A stretch of DNA of 64,000 bases, taken from assembly GCA_947307015.1 (NCBI GenBank), contig CAMZHV010000009.1, forward strand, positions 1 to 64,000, written 5' to 3'. This stretch comes from an uncultured Prevotellaceae bacterium. Its GTDB lineage: Bacteria > Bacteroidota > Bacteroidia > Bacteroidales > Bacteroidaceae. How positions within the stretch are numbered: position 1 is the stretch's first letter; every line of letters begins with the position of its first letter. Position numbers and translations under genes: made by a program. Below, piece by piece: positions 32,748-41,111 of this stretch. The notes beneath the pieces are model-generated. The model was not told the origin of the DNA, did not search any database, and saw only the letters and a list, made by a program, of their open reading frames with translations.

Positions 32748-35700
32748 ATGTCAATAACCTTTTTCCGGACACCCGAACAAAACGTCATTGCTACCCAAGC
32801 CGACCACCTACTCACACAGGAAGAAATCGATAAACTCTGCTGGCTCTACGGCGGAGCAACGCGCATAGAGGCCGACACGCTCGAAGGCCATTTCGTAGGA
32901 CCACGCAGAGAGATGATCACGCCCTGGAGTACGAATGCTGTTGAGATCACACAGAATATGGCAATCCAAGGTATCGTGCGTATCGAGGAATATTTCCCCG
33001 TCGACAGCGCCGAGGCCGAACATGATCCCATGCTCCAACGCCTATACAAAGGTCTCGACCAGAACATCTTCACCGTCGACATCAAGCCTGCACCTATACA
33101 GCACATCGAGAACCTCGAAGCCTACAACGAGCAGGAAGGACTCGCCCTCTCACCCGAAGAGATTGAGTATCTGCACGATGTGGAGCGCCAGCTCGGCCGT
33201 CAACTCACGGACAGCGAGGTGTTCGGCTTCGCGCAGATCAACAGCGAGCACTGCCGCCACAAGATCTTCGGCGGCACCTTCATCATCGACGGCGAAGAGA
33301 AGCCCAGCAGCCTCTTCGCCATGATCAAACGCACAACACAGGAAAATCCACACAAGATTATCTCTGCTTACAAGGATAATGTAGCCTTTGCCCAGGGTCC
33401 TGTCGTCGAACAGTTTGCCCCCGCCAATCACGCAACAAGCGACTTCTTCCGCGTGAAGGAAATCGAGAGCGTCATCAGCATCAAAGCGGAGACGCACAAC
33501 TTCCCCACCACCGTCGAACCATTTAACGGTGCTTCTACTGGCACAGGCGGTGAGATCCGCGACCGCATGGGCGGCGGCACAGGCTCATGGCCCATCGCCG
33601 GAACGGCTGTGTATATGACCAGCTATCCAAGCAGCCAGCGCCCTTGGCTCTACCAGACGCCCGAACAGATCCTCATCAAGGCATCTAACGGTGCCAGCGA
33701 CTTCGGTAACAAGTTCGGACAGCCGCTCATCGCAGGCTCCGTGCTTACCTTCGAGCATGAGGAGAACGGCGAGCAGTATGGTTACGACAAAGTCATCATG
33801 CTCGCGGGCGGTGTAGGTTATGGCACCAAGCGCGACTGCCTGAAGGGCACACCGCAGAAGGGTAATAAGATTGTCGTCGTAGGCGGCGACAACTATCGTA
33901 TCGGTCTCGGCGGTGGCTCTGTAAGTTCTGTCGACACAGGTCGCTACTCCAGCGGCATAGAGCTCAATGCCGTGCAGCGTGCCAACCCAGAAATGCAGAA
34001 GCGAGCCTACAACCTCGTGCGTTCGCTATGCGAAGAAGATGTCAACCCCGTCGTCTCCATCCACGACCACGGCTCGGCAGGTCACGTCAACTGTCTCAGC
34101 GAGCTCGTCGAAGAATGTGGCGGACTTATCGATATGACCAAACTGCCCATTGGCGACCCTACCCTCTCCTCGAAGGAGATCATTGCCAACGAGAGCCAGG
34201 AGCGCATGGGACTGCTCATTCAGGAGGAACACCTCGACCACGTCCGTGCCATTGCCGAGCGTGAGCGTGCTCCGCTCTATGTCGTCGGAGAAACGACTGG
34301 CGACGCTCATTTTGCCTTCGAGCAAGGCGACGGCATCCGTCCCTTCGATCTCGACGTCGCGCAGATGTTTGGTTCCTCACCTAAGACGGTAATGGTGGAC
34401 GAGACAGTGGAGAGGACGTACAGTGATGTGAGCCCCCTCCCGACCTCCCCGAGGGGAGGCCAGCAAACAGACTGCCAACCGCAAAAGGAACAAGAAGCCT
34501 CCCCTCGGGGAGGTTTGGAGGGGGCCCTTACTGCTGTTCTCTCCCTTGAAGCTGTCGCCTGCAAGGACTGGCTCACCAACAAGGTAGACCGCTCGGTCAC
34601 AGGAAAAGTGGCTCGTCAGCAGTGTCAGGGCGAGTTGCAGCTTCCGCTCAGCGACTGCGGCGTTGTAGCCCTCGACTACCGTGGACGAAAGGGCATTGCC
34701 ACCGCCCTCGGCCATGCACCGCAGGCAGGTCTTGCTGATCCCGCCGCCGGTTCTGTGCTTTCTGTGGCCGAGAGCCTGACGAATATCGTGTGGGCGCCGC
34801 TTGCCGAAGGACTCGACAGCGTCAGCCTCAGCGCCAACTGGATGTGGCCCTGCCGCTCGCAGAAAGGCGAAGATGCCCGATTGTACAAGGCTGTTGAAGC
34901 GCTCTCCGAATTCTGCTGTGCATTAGAAATCAATGTGCCGACTGGTAAGGACAGTCTCTCCATGACGCAGAAATATCCCGATGGCACCAAGGTCATCGCT
35001 CCGGGCACCGTCATCGTCAGCTCCGGCGGCGAAGTCAGCGACATCCGCAAGGTCGTGAGCCCCGTGCTCGCCGACGAGCCAAAAAGTGCTCTCTACCATA
35101 TCGACTTTTCCTTCGATGAACTCCGCCTCGGTGGCAGCGCCTACGCACAGGCTCATGGCAAGGTAGGTTCCGATGTGCCCACCTGCACTAACCCTGAATA
35201 TTTCCGCGATGCTTTCGATGCCGTGCAGGAATGTGTTCGCAAGAGCCTCCTTCTCGCAGGTCATGACATCAGCGCCGGTGGCCTCATCACCACTCTTTTA
35301 GAGATGTGTTTCGCTAACACACACGGCGGCATGAAAATCAATCTCAACAACTTCGCCACCGACGACATCACAAAAATTCTCTTCGCCGAGAACCCTGGCG
35401 TCGTCGTGCAGGTCAGCACCAAGCACGAAGCCGAGTTCAAGAAGATCATGGACGATGCCGGCGTAGGATATATATATATAGGTACACCTGCGCGCGACCG
35501 TTCCATCCTCCTCCGTCGCACAGCAACTGAGAGTGATGGCACCAAGCACATCATTTTCGAAGAGACGCTCGATATAGACGCCCTACGCGATATCTGGTAC
35601 CAGCCCTCTCACCTACTTGACCGCAAGCAGAGCATGAACGACTGCGCTGACGAACGCTTTGCAAACTACAAGAACCAGCCACTGCAGTGGAGGATAAAGG

Positions 35701-36506
35701 CCTCTTCTTCCCTGCCGTCGGTAGGGAAGAAGAGGCCACACGCAGCCATCATCCGCGAGAAAGGCACGAATGGTGAACGCGAAATGGCCTACTGCCTCTA
35801 CCTCGCCGGCTTCGACGTCAAAGATGTCATGATGACAGACCTCATCACGGGGCGCGAGACGCTGGACGACATTCAGATGATCGTCTTCTGCGGCGGCTTC
35901 TCCAATAGTGACGTCCTCGGCTCCGCCAAGGGCTGGGCTGGCGCCTTCCTCTTCAACCCGAAAGCCAAGGCTGCCCTCGACCGCTTCTATGTTCGCCCCG
36001 ACACCCTCTCACTTGGCATCTGCAACGGATGCCAGCTAATGGTAGAGTTGGGTCTTCTGTGGCCCGCCGACGGCGGTTCACAGAAAGCTACTATGCTCCA
36101 CAACGATTCCCACAAGTTCGAGTCTGCCTTCCTTGGCCTCACCATCCCAGAGAACAACAGCGTGATGCTCGGTTCCCTCTCTGGCAGCAAGCTCGGCATC
36201 TGGGTAGCACACGGCGAGGGCAAGTTCCGTCTCCCGCATCCCGAGAGCACCTATCACGTCGTTGCTAAATTCAGCTACGACAAATACCCCGGCAACCCCA
36301 ATGGCTCGGACTACAGCGTCGCTGGCCTGTGCTCGGCCGACGGTCGTCATCTGGCCATGATGCCTCACCTCGAGCGCGCCATTTTCCCCTGGCAGTGCGC
36401 CTACTATCCCGCCAATCGCAAAGGCGACGAGGTGACACCATGGTTCGAAGCCTTCGTCAACGCGAAGAGATGGTGCGAGCAGACCCACCCCCAACCCCTC
36501 CCATAA
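32748..36506 (+). CDS. purL: Phosphoribosylformylglycinamidine synthase, large single-chain form, repeat-interrupted
   Basis: 1252 residues containing the FGAR-binding, ATP-grasp-like AIR-synthase repeats and a C-terminal glutaminase domain (VFCGGFSNSDVLGSAKGWA, nucleophile C1092 in GICNGCQ, later GEGKFRLP). It makes FGAM from FGAR and glutamine in purine synthesis. Three oddities: residues about 562-593 are encoded by a type-2 palindromic element; residues about 984-997 by another palindrome; and the last residues (QTHPQPLP) and stop codon lie in a type-3 arm. All flanking conserved blocks (CKDWLTNKVDRSVTGKVA, AAIIREKG) remain in frame, so the enzyme is probably functional. Confidence 0.95.
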   Translation: MSITFFRTPEQNVIATQADHLLTQEEIDKLCWLYGGATRIEADTLEGHFVGPRREMITPWSTNAVEITQNMAIQGIVRIEEYFPVDSAEAEHDPMLQRLYKGLDQNIFTVDIKPAPIQHIENLEAYNEQEGLALSPEEIEYLHDVERQLGRQLTDSEVFGFAQINSEHCRHKIFGGTFIIDGEEKPSSLFAMIKRTTQENPHKIISAYKDNVAFAQGPVVEQFAPANHATSDFFRVKEIESVISIKAETHNFPTTVEPFNGASTGTGGEIRDRMGGGTGSWPIAGTAVYMTSYPSSQRPWLYQTPEQILIKASNGASDFGNKFGQPLIAGSVLTFEHEENGEQYGYDKVIMLAGGVGYGTKRDCLKGTPQKGNKIVVVGGDNYRIGLGGGSVSSVDTGRYSSGIELNAVQRANPEMQKRAYNLVRSLCEEDVNPVVSIHDHGSAGHVNCLSELVEECGGLIDMTKLPIGDPTLSSKEIIANESQERMGLLIQEEHLDHVRAIAERERAPLYVVGETTGDAHFAFEQGDGIRPFDLDVAQMFGSSPKTVMVDETVERTYSDVSPLPTSPRGGQQTDCQPQKEQEASPRGGLEGALTAVLSLEAVACKDWLTNKVDRSVTGKVARQQCQGELQLPLSDCGVVALDYRGRKGIATALGHAPQAGLADPAAGSVLSVAESLTNIVWAPLAEGLDSVSLSANWMWPCRSQKGEDARLYKAVEALSEFCCALEINVPTGKDSLSMTQKYPDGTKVIAPGTVIVSSGGEVSDIRKVVSPVLADEPKSALYHIDFSFDELRLGGSAYAQAHGKVGSDVPTCTNPEYFRDAFDAVQECVRKSLLLAGHDISAGGLITTLLEMCFANTHGGMKINLNNFATDDITKILFAENPGVVVQVSTKHEAEFKKIMDDAGVGYIYIGTPARDRSILLRRTATESDGTKHIIFEETLDIDALRDIWYQPSHLLDRKQSMNDCADERFANYKNQPLQWRIKASSSLPSVGKKRPHAAIIREKGTNGEREMAYCLYLAGFDVKDVMMTDLITGRETLDDIQMIVFCGGFSNSDVLGSAKGWAGAFLFNPKAKAALDRFYVRPDTLSLGICNGCQLMVELGLLWPADGGSQKATMLHNDSHKFESAFLGLTIPENNSVMLGSLSGSKLGIWVAHGEGKFRLPHPESTYHVVAKFSYDKYPGNPNGSDYSVAGLCSADGRHLAMMPHLERAIFPWQCAYYPANRKGDEVTPWFEAFVNAKRWCEQTHPQPLP
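34432..34525. repeat. Palindromic element, type 2, in frame inside purL
   Basis: Arms of 28 nt (34432-34459 and 34498-34525) are inverted repeats with two mismatches, separated by 38 nt. Each arm has tail GCCCCCTCC plus palindrome CCTCCCCGAGGGGAGG. It falls in the variable linker just before the conserved SLEAVACKDWL block. Confidence 0.9.
35699..35737. repeat. 15-bp palindrome inside purL
   Basis: Arms GGCCTCTTCTTCCCT (35699-35713) and its exact complement (35723-35737) around a 9-nt loop. It encodes part of KASSSLPSVGKKRP just before the conserved AAIIREKG. Its sequence differs from the C-rich element family. Confidence 0.8.
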
Positions 36507-36612
36507 GGGAGGGGAGGTTAGTTACCTTCAAGATATGATTCCCGTTACTGATATTAAAGATACATCCCGCCAGCCCCTCCCCTCCCTAATGGGAGGGGAG
36601 GGGGGTGGGTCT
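36481..36612. repeat. Palindromic element, type 3, joining purL and the first chromate transporter gene
   Basis: Arms of 36 nt (36481-36516 and 36577-36612), inverted with three mismatches, spacer 60 nt. The left arm has tail AGACCCACCCCCAA plus palindrome CCCCTCCCATAAGGGAGGGG. The TAA in its loop is the purL stop. The right arm encodes residues about 15-26 of the transporter. Confidence 0.88.
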
Positions 36613-37185
36613 TTATTCACCACCTTCTTCCGCATCGGTCTTTTCACCATCGGAGGTGGCTACGCGATGATACCACTCATCGAAGCGAAGATTGTCGATG
36701 AGAAACAGTGGATCACGCGTGAGGAGCTACTGGATCTGATGGCCGTGGCACAGTCCTGTCCCGGCATCTTCGCCGTGAACATCGCCATCTTCATCGGCTA
36801 CAAACTGCGCGGTGTTGGCGGCGCGCTGATGTCCACGCTCGGCTGTATCATGCCCTCGTTCCTTATCATTCTCGCCATCGCCCTCTTCTTCCGACAGTTT
36901 CAAGACAATCCGTGGGTGGCTCGTGCCTTCCGTGGCATCCGCCCCTGTGTCGTAGCCCTCATCGCAGCACCCACGTTCAAGATGGCCAAGACCGCCCGCA
37001 TTGGATGGACCAATGTGTGGATTCCCGTCCTCGGCGCCTTCCTCATCTGGATGTTTGGCGTCTCACCCATCTGGGTCATCGTCGCAGCCGGATTGGGAGG
37101 CTTCCTCTATGGTAAATATATAGCAGCGGACTCTCCCCCCGCCCTCCCTATCAGGGAGGGAGCAGACACCGAAGAAAAAGAGTAG
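36535..37185 (+). CDS. chrA: Chromate transporter, half-size subunit A
   Basis: 216 residues, a short-chain CHR protein with about six hydrophobic segments. The family core LFTTFFRIGLFTIGGGYAMIPLIEAKIVDEKQWIT... and AVAQSCPGIFAVNIAIFIGYKLRG is intact. The first 26 residues (SRQPLPSLMGGEGGG) and residues about 199-210 (DSPPALPIREGA) are encoded by palindromic elements, so both ends of this protein are repeat-derived. Two half-size CHR proteins act together as a chromate/anion exporter; the partner follows 94 bp downstream. The substrate in an anaerobe may not be chromate. The ATG at 36535 lies in the element spacer. Confidence 0.87.
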   Translation: MIPVTDIKDTSRQPLPSLMGGEGGGSLFTTFFRIGLFTIGGGYAMIPLIEAKIVDEKQWITREELLDLMAVAQSCPGIFAVNIAIFIGYKLRGVGGALMSTLGCIMPSFLIILAIALFFRQFQDNPWVARAFRGIRPCVVALIAAPTFKMAKTARIGWTNVWIPVLGAFLIWMFGVSPIWVIVAAGLGGFLYGKYIAADSPPALPIREGADTEEKE

Positions 37186-37270
37186 CCCCTATTATAATTA
37201 TGTATGAAATAATCTTCCAACCAGCAATAGTAACCGCCCCCTCCCTGATAGGGAGGGCGGGGGGAGAGTC
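37129..37270. repeat. Palindromic element, type 1, between the chromate transporter genes
   Basis: Arms of 35 nt (37129-37163 and 37236-37270), inverted with one mismatch, spacer 72 nt. The left arm is 34/35 identical to the left arm at 3744 inside the RND gene. It covers the last codons of the first transporter; the second begins 9 bp after it. Confidence 0.9.
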
Positions 37271-37279
37271 TGTAAGTTT

Positions 37280-37852
37280 ATGATTTATTTCCAACTCTTT
37301 TACACTTTTTTTCTCATCGGCCTCTTTGGCTTCGGCGGCGGTTATGCGATGATCTCGATGATTCAAGGCGAGGTCGTCACGAACCATCATTGGATGACTA
37401 TGGGTGAGTTCACGGACATCGTCGCCGTGTCGCAGATGACGCCTGGCCCCATCGGCATCAACTCCGCCACTTATGTCGGCTACACTGCCGTCGTCAACAC
37501 AGGCGGCGCACATTGGATGGGCATTCTCGGCTCGGCCACTGCGACCTTTGCTGTCGTACTGCCCTCGTTCATCCTCATGCTCATCATATCCAAATTCCTG
37601 ATGAAGTATAAGCACCACCCGATGGTGGAGCACGTCTTCACGGGCCTGCGTCCCGCCGTTGTCGGTCTCCTCGCTGCTGCATGCCTATTGCTCATGACAC
37701 CCGACAATTTCTCTACGCCCTCTGAGTCGCCTTGGCAGTTCTGGATCAGCGTCGCCATCTTCGTGTCCACGCTCATCGCTTGTCAGGTGTATAAGATCAA
37801 CCCTATCCGCGTCCTACTCTGTTGCGCCCTCATCGGCCTCCTCCTCTTTTAA
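37280..37852 (+). CDS. chrA: Chromate transporter, half-size subunit B
   Basis: 190 residues. MIYFQLFYTFFLIGLFGFGGGYAMISMIQGEVV is the canonical CHR start; VAVSQMTPGPIGINSATYVGY is the matching signature in the first half. About five to six membrane segments. It pairs with the preceding gene in the usual two-gene arrangement and is followed 12 bp later by the aldo/keto reductase. Confidence 0.88.
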   Translation: MIYFQLFYTFFLIGLFGFGGGYAMISMIQGEVVTNHHWMTMGEFTDIVAVSQMTPGPIGINSATYVGYTAVVNTGGAHWMGILGSATATFAVVLPSFILMLIISKFLMKYKHHPMVEHVFTGLRPAVVGLLAAACLLLMTPDNFSTPSESPWQFWISVAIFVSTLIACQVYKINPIRVLLCCALIGLLLF

Positions 37853-37864
37853 AATCGACACATC

Positions 37865-38854
37865 ATGTACACCGCCAACCCCAGCCGCTACACGCACATG
37901 CAATATCGCCGTTGCGGACGCTCAGGCGTTCTACTGCCCGCTTTGTCCCTCGGCTTCTGGCATAACTTCGGGTGTGTGACGCCCGAGGAACAGAGCCGCG
38001 CCATCGTTCGCGCCGCCTTCGATGCCGGCATCACACATTTCGACCTCGCCAACAACTACGGCCCCGAGCCGGGAGCAGCCGAGGAGCGCTTAGGCAAGTT
38101 CCTGCAAGACGACTTCGCGTCACACCGCGATGAGCTGTTTATTGCCACCAAGGCAGCCTATGATATGTGGGAAGGACCTTATGGCTCGTGGGCCTCGCGC
38201 AAACACCTCATGGCCAGCCTCGACCAAAGCCTACGACGCCTACGACTGGACTACGTGGACTTGTTCTACTGCCACCGTTACGACCCCGAGACGCCACTCA
38301 ATGAGACGCTACAGGCGCTGGTAGATATCGTGCGGCAGGGCAAGGCACTCTACGTCGGACTCTCACGCTGGCCCATGGAGGCGGCACGCTTCGGCTACGA
38401 CTACCTGTGTCAGCACGACGTGCCCTGCCTCATCTATCAGGGACGGCTCAACCTCTTCGACCAAGCACCAAAGACCGACGGCATCCTTCAGGCTGCCGCC
38501 ACTGCCGGCGCGGGCTTCATCTCTTTCTCACCCTTGGCGCAGGGTTTGCTCACCGACCGCTACCTCAACGGCATACCATCTGACAGCCGCATAGCGCACG
38601 ACCCTCGTTTTCTGAAGGCAGAGGCGCTGACGCCGCAGACGATGGAGCGCATTCGGGCGCTGAACAAAATCGCCACCGCACGCGGTGAATCGCTGGCATC
38701 CACAGCACTGGCCTGGATCCTGCATCACAAGGAGGTCACAAGCGTCATCATCGGCGCCAGCTCACCTGAACAACTGCATAAGAACCTCGCCTGCCTCCAA
38801 AGCCCTGACTTCTCTGACGAGGAACTTGCCGCAATCGCCGCCATCCTCACATGA
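37865..38854 (+). CDS. Aldo/keto reductase (YghZ/Gpr-like)
   Basis: 329 residues, a TIM-barrel NADPH oxidoreductase. MQYRRCGRSGVLLPALSLGFWHNFG and FDLANNYGPEPGAAEERLG match the L-glyceraldehyde-3-phosphate reductase group. The catalytic tetrad Asp/Tyr (D-x-A-x-x-Y), Lys (ATKAAY) and His (YCHRYD) is visible, and cofactor contacts (SPLAQGLLT, VIIGASS) are present. Cytoplasmic. It likely shares the transcript of the transporter genes, though no functional link is evident. Confidence 0.88.
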   Translation: MYTANPSRYTHMQYRRCGRSGVLLPALSLGFWHNFGCVTPEEQSRAIVRAAFDAGITHFDLANNYGPEPGAAEERLGKFLQDDFASHRDELFIATKAAYDMWEGPYGSWASRKHLMASLDQSLRRLRLDYVDLFYCHRYDPETPLNETLQALVDIVRQGKALYVGLSRWPMEAARFGYDYLCQHDVPCLIYQGRLNLFDQAPKTDGILQAAATAGAGFISFSPLAQGLLTDRYLNGIPSDSRIAHDPRFLKAEALTPQTMERIRALNKIATARGESLASTALAWILHHKEVTSVIIGASSPEQLHKNLACLQSPDFSDEELAAIAAILT

Positions 38855-38870
38855 TACCCAGATCATCATA

Positions 38871-39361
38871 ATGAAAAAGATTATACGAATAATGGCATCA
38901 TGCCTTGTGGCCCTGATACTTGGATGCCAAATAAGTTCCGTCTGGGCCATACCTGCCCATCCCAAGCCCATGAAGATTGTGCAGCCCGACGGCACTGTCG
39001 TGACCATTCGCCTCTGCGGTGACGAGTGGCTTCATGCTGAGACTACCACTGACGGCTATACAGTCGTCAAGGATCAGCGGGGCTTCTACGTCTATGCATC
39101 GCTGGAAGCCGGTCGTTTGGTACCTACAGGTCAAGTAGCTCACGACGAGGCTTACCGTCTGCCGACAGAACGTAATTTTCTGAATGCCTTGCCCAAAGGA
39201 CTGATGCCCGAGATGACGGAGGAAGCACAAGAGATGAAGCAGCAGGTGGAGCAACTGGGACAACAACGGCGTACAAGCCGAAAAGCCCCGAAGTACGACT
39301 ACACGAAACGCCCACCACTCGCGGATTGTATATCAAGAATGGAAAGATAACTGTCCGATAA
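38871..39361 (+). pseudogene. Internally deleted M6-family metalloprotease relic
   Basis: The ATG at 38871 opens a 159-residue ORF with a signal peptide (IIRIMASCLVALILGCQISS...) and the N-terminal propeptide typical of Bacteroidales M6 metalloproteases (IPAHPKPMKIVQPDG, LRLCGDEW-like, TTDGYTVV, GFYVYASLEAGRL). It stops after KYDYTKRPPL, where full-length proteins continue into the catalytic HExxH domain, absent here. In another frame, 39322-39361 encodes GLYIKNGKITVR plus stop, a classic C-terminal tail of secreted Bacteroidota proteins. So the two ends of one gene appear joined by a large deletion that changed the frame. The truncated product could be secreted but would have no protease activity. 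Confidence 0.7.
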
Positions 39362-39365
39362 GCGG

Positions 39366-41111
39366 CTAAGGGTGATGATGAGGTAGAGGTAGTTGCAGGG
39401 CACCTTCATCGGCAATGTCCCAAACATTCCAGCCGAGCGCTGCGGCCTCAGTCTTCAAGGCAGCACGCTGGTAGCGTGAGAGGCTGGCATCGAGAACGAG
39501 AAGGCGAGGAACATAGAGAGAGGGCAAACTGGAGAGATGGCGGGATTTGTAGCCACGAGTAAGCCAGAGCACATCAACGGCTATGGGCTTTTGGTGAATC
39601 GCGATTTCACCGCAGTTATTATCTATCATTACAGCCGTGAAGCCCTGAGCAGCAACGGCCTTTCGATTAGCGAGGATGACAGGATCGCCCGTCAAGCGGC
39701 GACGCCAGAAGCTTTCGGAGATATATTTAAGCCCTGTGGTGACGGAGTCGGGCTGGGGCGTCAAGAGCCAGCTGCGATCGGGCGACGCGATGACGTGAAG
39801 AGCCGGACAGCGCCAGTTGTTATAGACAACCACCTGCGGCTCGGCCTTACGACTCCAGAAGTCATTGATGACGGCACCGGGCAAATGCACTTCGAACTGC
39901 ATCACAGACAGCTGCGCCGCCACGATCCACGATAAGCCTTGACCCAGCCATGAAACAAGATATGAGGCAAAAGGCAGCGAAGCGAGGAGCAGCAGAAGGA
40001 AGGCACCGATAATGAGGGCCGTCGTCAAAGGGATGAAGATGAGGTTAAAAAGCGGAGCATACAAGGGGATGCGATGGAAATAATATGCCACTAACGGCAA
40101 GGTCGCAAGCTGCGCCGTCACAGACACAGACAACACCTCCAACGGCCACATCAAATGGTAACGCTCCAAGCGGAAACAAAGGAAACGATGACGTTCGAAG
40201 AACCAAAGATACCAACGCCTATGGAGCACGACAATACCCACAACAGCCGCGAACGAGAGTTGTGCGCCCACATCGAAAAGATAGACTGGACGTATAAGGA
40301 GCATCACCAACGCCGTGAGTACCAGCCAATGAAGCGGTTGCACGTAGCGTTGCTGCAAGGCACCTATGAGAAAGAGGCTCGTCATCAGCGCCGCACGCAC
40401 CAGCGATGTCGGCAGGCCTGCCACGAAAACATACGTCCAAATGAACAGGAGCACCGCCAAGCCTAACCATGGCCGCCATCGCGACAAGAGAAAGCGCCCG
40501 TTCAACAGCGTCAGAAAGAAGCCCACAATAATCGAGAGGTGGAGACCTGAGAGCGCCAACAGATGACTGGCACCAGCAGCAGCGTAAAGATCTCGCGTTT
40601 CATAGCGCAACTGTGAGCGGTCGCCAAGCGTAACAGCAGCAACGATAGCCTGCGACTCCTCGTCCATCCCTGTAGATGCATACGTATCCAAAAGCTGTTT
40701 GCGCACACCCAATGCGTGCAGGCGTAGTCTCGCCATCCACGTCGTGCTATCCTCAACGCCCTGAATCCATCGCCATCGCACATAGTCGAACTCATCAGGA
40801 TTGCCACGGTTCACGGGCGGTCGCTCCATTCGCTTCCACGAAGCATGCACGTCCTCCGCGTAAGCTGCATAGCGGGCGAATCCGAAGACGGCGAAGAAGA
40901 TGATTGTCAACCAAGTGAACAAGATTCGGCTGTGTGGCAAGCGGCTATCAATATGCCAGCACAGCCATGCGCCAAGGGCTAAAAGCAAAGAGAATCCCCA
41001 CGCGGCTGCATTGAGCCACGCGGGGACGATAAGTTTGTCGTAGAATAGCAGGTCAGCCGCTACAATACCGACCGCCAGTGCCAGCGTAATCAGGACTAAC
41101 GGACGAGACAT
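39366..41111 (-). CDS. comEC: ComEC/Rec2-family DNA uptake channel protein
   Basis: 581 residues with ten or so membrane helices. The competence domain is marked by DRSQLRYETRDLYAAAGASHLLALSGLHLSIIVGF and GLPTSLVRAALM. The C-terminal 130 residues are a reduced beta-lactamase-like domain without the HxHxDH metal motif, so the nuclease-like part seen in some relatives is not evident. ComEC forms the inner-membrane channel for transforming DNA. Start overlaps the end of rpe by 16 bp, which suggests coupling. Confidence 0.85.
   Translation of the reverse strand: MSRPLVLITLALAVGIVAADLLFYDKLIVPAWLNAAAWGFSLLLALGAWLCWHIDSRLPHSRILFTWLTIIFFAVFGFARYAAYAEDVHASWKRMERPPVNRGNPDEFDYVRWRWIQGVEDSTTWMARLRLHALGVRKQLLDTYASTGMDEESQAIVAAVTLGDRSQLRYETRDLYAAAGASHLLALSGLHLSIIVGFFLTLLNGRFLLSRWRPWLGLAVLLFIWTYVFVAGLPTSLVRAALMTSLFLIGALQQRYVQPLHWLVLTALVMLLIRPVYLFDVGAQLSFAAVVGIVVLHRRWYLWFFERHRFLCFRLERYHLMWPLEVLSVSVTAQLATLPLVAYYFHRIPLYAPLFNLIFIPLTTALIIGAFLLLLLASLPFASYLVSWLGQGLSWIVAAQLSVMQFEVHLPGAVINDFWSRKAEPQVVVYNNWRCPALHVIASPDRSWLLTPQPDSVTTGLKYISESFWRRRLTGDPVILANRKAVAAQGFTAVMIDNNCGEIAIHQKPIAVDVLWLTRGYKSRHLSSLPSLYVPRLLVLDASLSRYQRAALKTEAAALGWNVWDIADEGALQLPLPHHHP

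Noticed and set aside
34432-37270. Frameshifted purL or chrA pseudogenes
   Set aside because: All conserved blocks before and after the repeat elements remain in one frame, so the genes look intact.
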